A stretch of 64,000 bases of DNA from Sphingomonas spermidinifaciens (lineage in GTDB: Bacteria > Pseudomonadota > Alphaproteobacteria > Sphingomonadales > Sphingomonadaceae), in NCBI RefSeq assembly GCF_002351485.1, contig NZ_NWMW01000003.1, positions 248,001 through 312,000 on the forward strand, in the 5' to 3' direction. Shown here piece after piece: positions 60,681 through 64,000 of the stretch (within the stretch, counting starts at the first letter, position 1; every line of letters starts with the position of its first letter). Both the position numbers and the translations under genes were made by a program. The notes beneath the pieces were generated by a model. The model did not search any database. It was not told where the DNA came from and was given only the letters and a program-made list of their open reading frames with translations.

Positions 60681-61978
60681 TGGCCGATCACGCCCGCTCC
60701 GACGATCCGTTCGTCCAGGCACAGTTCGACCGGCTGAATGCGCTCGGCCCCGGCGCCGACACTCTGGGGCTCGACCGGATCGCACGACTGCTCGCGCGCG
60801 TCGGCGATCCGCACTGCGCGCTGCCGCCCGTCTTCCATGTCGCCGGGACCAACGGCAAGGGATCGACCTGTGCCTTCCTGCGCACCGCGCTGGAGGCGGC
60901 GGGCTATCGGGTGCATGTCTATACCAGTCCGCACCTCGTCCGCTTCAACGAGAGGATCCGGGTGGCGGGGACGTTGATCGACGACCGGACGCTCGCCTCG
61001 CTGATGGCCGAAGTGCTCGATGCGGGCGGCGAAATCGGCGCGAGCTTTTTCGAGGTGACGACGGCGGCCGCCTTTCTCGCCTTCGCGCGTGCGCCTGCTG
61101 ACGCCTGCGTGATCGAGGTGGGGCTCGGCGGGCGACTCGATGCGACCAATATCATCCCGGTGTCTCTGGTCGGCGCGATTGCAAGGCTGGGGATCGACCA
61201 TCAGGCATTCCTGGGCGACACGATCGAGGCGATCGCAGGCGAGAAGGCGGGCATCGCGCGAGCCGGCGTGCCGCTGGTGACACTCGACCAGCCGGAGAGC
61301 TGCGCCGCAGTGATCGAGGCCGTAGCCGAGCGGACGGGCGCGGTGCTTCATCAACGCGGCGTCGAATGGCGGTCGTGGACCAAGGGTGATTCAATCAGGT
61401 TCGAGGACGCCCGCGGATCGCTCGAGCTACCCGCACCGAACCTTCCAGGCGTCCACCAGCACGAAAATCTGGCGCTCGCCGCTGCGATGCTGCGGGCGCA
61501 GGACGCTATCCGAGTCCCTGACGAGGCGATCAAGGCCGCCGCGACGCGCACCTTTTGGCCCGCGAGGATGCAGAGGCTGCGGCCCGGCCCGCTCGCGAGC
61601 CGGGTCAGGGGCGCAATGCTGCTCGACGGCGCGCACAACCGCAACGCCGCCGATGCTGCGGCCGCCCATCTGGCGATGCTGCCCGCCAAGCCGGCCCTGA
61701 TCCTTGGCGTGCTCGCGAACAAGGACGCGGGCGGCATCCTCGACGCGCTGGCCGCGCATGTCGGGCCGGTGCGGGCGGTGCCCGTCCCCTCGCATCCCTG
61801 CCATTCGCCCGAGGCGCTCGCCGCGATGGCGCGCGAACGCGGGCTTGAGGCCCAATCGGCGACTGACGTCCTCGCTGCGGTCGACAGCCTGTCGGACTGG
61901 CCCGGCGACGTGCTGATCCTCGGCTCGCTCTATCTTGCCGGCCGGGTGCTCGAGATGAACGACGAAGCGCCAAGCTGA
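60680..61978 (+). CDS. folC: folylpolyglutamate synthase / dihydrofolate synthase
   Basis: 432 residues from ATG 60680, whose A is shared with the preceding stop codon. Adds glutamate to dihydropteroate and folates. Mur-ligase fold: ATP site VAGTNGKGSTCAFLRTALEAAGYRVHVYTSPHLVRFNERI, then EVGLGGRLDATNII, IDHQAFLGDTIEAIAGEKAGI and LLDGAHNRNAADAAAAHL. Usual partner of accD in alphaproteobacteria. Confidence 0.95.
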   Translation: MADHARSDDPFVQAQFDRLNALGPGADTLGLDRIARLLARVGDPHCALPPVFHVAGTNGKGSTCAFLRTALEAAGYRVHVYTSPHLVRFNERIRVAGTLIDDRTLASLMAEVLDAGGEIGASFFEVTTAAAFLAFARAPADACVIEVGLGGRLDATNIIPVSLVGAIARLGIDHQAFLGDTIEAIAGEKAGIARAGVPLVTLDQPESCAAVIEAVAERTGAVLHQRGVEWRSWTKGDSIRFEDARGSLELPAPNLPGVHQHENLALAAAMLRAQDAIRVPDEAIKAAATRTFWPARMQRLRPGPLASRVRGAMLLDGAHNRNAADAAAAHLAMLPAKPALILGVLANKDAGGILDALAAHVGPVRAVPVPSHPCHSPEALAAMARERGLEAQSATDVLAAVDSLSDWPGDVLILGSLYLAGRVLEMNDEAPS

Positions 61979-61982
61979 TCCT

Positions 61983-62005
61983 TTATTGATATTGACTATC
62001 AATAA
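61983..62005. promoter_or_regulatory. AT-rich palindrome resembling a Fur box
   Basis: Perfect 9-bp arms TTATTGATA / TATCAATAA with a 5-base spacer. The inner 15 bases TGATATTGACTATCA (61987-62001) match the Fur consensus TGATAATNATTATCA at 12 of 14 fixed positions. It stands out in GC-rich DNA 42 bases before the next start codon. Confidence 0.55.
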
Positions 62006-62046
62006 CTGAGCGGCGACAAGGAGCGGGTCAGCGAAAGGACCCCGCC

Positions 62047-62481
62047 TTGACGCGCACGCTCGAAACCCTGTCGGCGCCCCTGCCCCATCTCCAGCCCGGC
62101 GATCCCGCCGCGCGCCTGATCCTGTTCGGCATCCGCCAGATGGGCGCGCAGGGCCTTGACGAGGCGACGGCCGCAAACGCCTTCCTCACCGCCTTTGGCG
62201 TCGATTTCCGTCGGCCGCTGATGCTGCTGCGCGTGCTGATGCACGAGCTGTCGGTGTCCGCCGCCCGGCCGATCCCGATCGCGCCGTGGTGCTGCCCGCG
62301 CATGACCGCGGCCGAAGCGACGCTGATCGAGGCGCTTCGCGGCTTCGACGCCAATCCCGGCCGATCCGCCTATCTGATCGCCGACCTGATCGGCGTACGA
62401 CAGGCGGATGCGGCGGTCTGCGCGCTCGCTGCCGTGGTAAGCGCCTTTGCCGATCTCGGCCTGCCGATCAGGCGGGACTGA
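62047..62481 (+). CDS. conserved-looking protein of unknown function
   Basis: 144 residues from a TTG start with AAAGGA 8 bases upstream. Mostly helical by composition, with no membrane segment. The middle carries HELSVSAARPIPIAPWCCPRMT, an unusual His...Cys-Cys patch that could bind metal, then MTAAEATLIEALRGFDAN. A Fur-box-like palindrome lies just upstream, so iron control is possible. No family with a known role is recognised. Its last 14 bases overlap the convergent AmpG-like gene. Confidence 0.7.
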   Translation: MTRTLETLSAPLPHLQPGDPAARLILFGIRQMGAQGLDEATAANAFLTAFGVDFRRPLMLLRVLMHELSVSAARPIPIAPWCCPRMTAAEATLIEALRGFDANPGRSAYLIADLIGVRQADAAVCALAAVVSAFADLGLPIRRD

Positions 62482-64000
62482 CCTCGGGCTCGTCGGCGAG
62501 CACGGGCCCGCGCGCCGCCCCGCGCCACCATTCGGCGAGCACCAGCAGCACCGCGATCCCGCCCAGCCCGGCGGTCACGAAAAAGACGTTGGCATAGCCA
62601 TAGACGTCGATCGCCTCGCCCGTCGCCGCTCGTCCCAGCGCGCCGACCAGGAAGGTCATCGACGACAGCAGCGCATATTGGACCGCGCTGTATTCGCGCG
62701 CGGTAATCGAGGAGATGTAAGCGACGAACGCGGTGCCCGCGAGCCCGCCCGCGATGTTCTCGCCGCAGATGGCGATCAGGAGCCGCATCAGCCGCGGATC
62801 GACGCCCACGCTGTCGAGACCCACCAGCCGGGCGAAGCCGTCGATCCCCGCCCCGCCCAGCGCCATGTCGGCATAGAGAAGGTTAGAAAGCGCAGCGACC
62901 ACCCCGCCCGCCACCAGCGTCGGCATCCGCCCCCATGTCGCGAGCAGGAAACCGCCCAGCGCCACGCCGCCGATCGTCATCCAGACGCCGAACAGTTTCG
63001 AGGCAAACGCCACCTCGTCGTTCGAATAGCCGAGGAAGTCGAGATAGAAGGGAAAGGCGAACGGCGCCCAGATCGAATCGGCGATACGATAGAGCAGGAT
63101 CACCGCGAGCACGAGGATCGCACCCCATTTCAGCCGGTCGACAATCTCGGCGAGCGGCAGGATCAGCGCGCGATAGCTGTGGTCGGCCGCGGCGCGTGCG
63201 CCGCCCATCGGCTCGCCCCCGCCCTGATGCTGGGGCAGGCGGCGGGTCCAGCCGGCGACCAGCGCGGGAATGATGACGGTAGCGACGATGATCCACGGTC
63301 CGGTCATCCGCGTGAAGTCGCTCGCCGAGGGCGCAGGTACGCCCGGCACCGGCGGCTGCAACGCGGAGATCATGAAGCCGCCCAACGTCACGATCGCCCA
63401 GGTCCAGCAGATTGCGACGATCGCGAGCGCCACGCGGCGCTTCGCGCGATCGGGCACGGCGTGGCCCGCCAGCGGCTGTGCGGCATCGGCGGCGTCGAGC
63501 TTCGCCTCGGGCAGAAACAGCGTCACCGCGACCGCGACCAGCATGACGAAACCGAAGCCGACATAGACGCTCGGCCAGTCGAGCCGCGCCGCGAGCACCA
63601 GGGCGAGCGCCCCGCCCGCGAGGGCCGCGAGCCGGTTGCCGAGCTGCTCGACCGCGGCGAGGAACTCGACCGAGGCGGTCTCGTCGGCCGATTCGATGCG
63701 CCACGCAGCAATGGCGATATCCTGCGTCGCTGATAGAAAGGCAGCGAGCACGGCGATTCCCGCAAACGACCCGATCGACGTCAGCGGATCGGTGGCGGCG
63801 AGGCCCCAGAGCGCCACGGCGAGCAGCCCCTGACACAGCACCAGCCACGATCGCCGTCGCCCCAGCGCGCCGATCAACGGCAGCCGCAGCCGATCGACAA
63901 CGGGCGACCAGAGGAACTTGAAGGCATAGGCGAGACCGATCCACGACAGCACGCCGATCGTCGCCAGGCTGACCTTCAATTCGCCGAGCCACGCATTGAG
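62468..64000 (-). CDS. ampG: AmpG-like muropeptide permease (N-terminus beyond the window)
   Basis: At least 511 residues, open to the right edge (the frame continues through LNAWLGELKVSLATIG at 64000). Major-facilitator protein that imports anhydro-muropeptides for wall recycling. Family marks: VSLATIGVLSWIGLAYAFKFLWSPVVDRLRLP, LGRRRSWLVLCQG, and ATQDIAIAAWRIESADE. A long loop in the middle carries a variable insertion. The second half has FPFYLDFLGYSNDEVAFASKLFG and SSITAREYSAVQYALLSSM. The TTG at 63979 is not the real start, because the family's N-terminal helix lies upstream of it. Confidence 0.88.
   Translation of the reverse strand, partial: LNAWLGELKVSLATIGVLSWIGLAYAFKFLWSPVVDRLRLPLIGALGRRRSWLVLCQGLLAVALWGLAATDPLTSIGSFAGIAVLAAFLSATQDIAIAAWRIESADETASVEFLAAVEQLGNRLAALAGGALALVLAARLDWPSVYVGFGFVMLVAVAVTLFLPEAKLDAADAAQPLAGHAVPDRAKRRVALAIVAICWTWAIVTLGGFMISALQPPVPGVPAPSASDFTRMTGPWIIVATVIIPALVAGWTRRLPQHQGGGEPMGGARAAADHSYRALILPLAEIVDRLKWGAILVLAVILLYRIADSIWAPFAFPFYLDFLGYSNDEVAFASKLFGVWMTIGGVALGGFLLATWGRMPTLVAGGVVAALSNLLYADMALGGAGIDGFARLVGLDSVGVDPRLMRLLIAICGENIAGGLAGTAFVAYISSITAREYSAVQYALLSSMTFLVGALGRAATGEAIDVYGYANVFFVTAGLGGIAVLLVLAEWWRGAARGPVLADEPEVSPA

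Overview
The window is GC-rich and densely packed with genes. It reads as the chromosome of an alphaproteobacterium of the order Sphingomonadales, most likely a Sphingomonas-type organism. The reasons are the trpF-trpB-trpA-accD-P-loop-folC string, the glnB-glnA pair, the tamA-tamB pair, a perfect CtrA-type box, and a large exopolysaccharide locus next to a type I secretion system. This assignment is an inference from gene content; no rRNA, tRNA, insertion sequence, integrase or CRISPR array was seen.

Region 1 (1-31120) is a complete-looking Wzx/Wzy-type exopolysaccharide locus. It has a type I secretion ABC exporter and adaptor (the adaptor runs off the left edge), and a divergent 1129-residue protein that joins a GH39/PslG-like glycosidase domain to three exact-period YD-type repeats. 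A spike-base-like protein and an SGNH hydrolase follow. The synthesis genes are five GT4 glycosyltransferases, a Wzx flippase, a hexapeptide acetyltransferase, a pyruvyl transferase, a Wzy polymerase, two OafA-type acyltransferases and a polyprenyl-phosphate sugar-1-phosphate transferase (the priming enzyme). The export genes are an OPX/Wza-like protein, an outer-membrane barrel, and a GumC-type co-polymerase translationally coupled to an AAA+ ATPase and a kinase-like protein whose ATP-binding motifs are lost. Two further PslG-like glycosidases are predicted lipoproteins. Priming enzyme plus five transferases suggests a repeat unit of about six sugars with acyl and pyruvyl substituents.

Region 2 (31145-38770) mixes precursor supply with c-di-GMP and two-component signalling: PilZ protein, galU, response regulator, TPR-containing histidine kinase, EAL phosphodiesterase and ugd. 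Ahead of ugd lies a CtrA-type box, an 18-codon open frame with a good ribosome binding site, and two strong hairpins, which together look like an attenuator.

Region 3 (38771-53703) is mostly housekeeping: CinA-like protein, methionine aminopeptidase, glnB (with a sigma-54-type promoter) and glnA (with a hairpin plus T-run between them), an unknown membrane protein, an M20 peptidase, a flavodoxin-like protein, a quinone oxidoreductase, tamB/tamA and an MFS symporter.

Region 4 (53851-64000) holds an acyl-CoA dehydrogenase, an exported VOC-fold protein, an SDR oxidoreductase, a 43-residue membrane protein, the trp-acc-fol operon, a gene of unknown function behind a Fur-box-like palindrome, and an AmpG-like permease that runs off the right edge.

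Most adjacent same-strand genes overlap by 4 bases (ATGA or TTGA), so translational coupling is the rule. Long antisense open frames are codon-bias mirrors and were left out.
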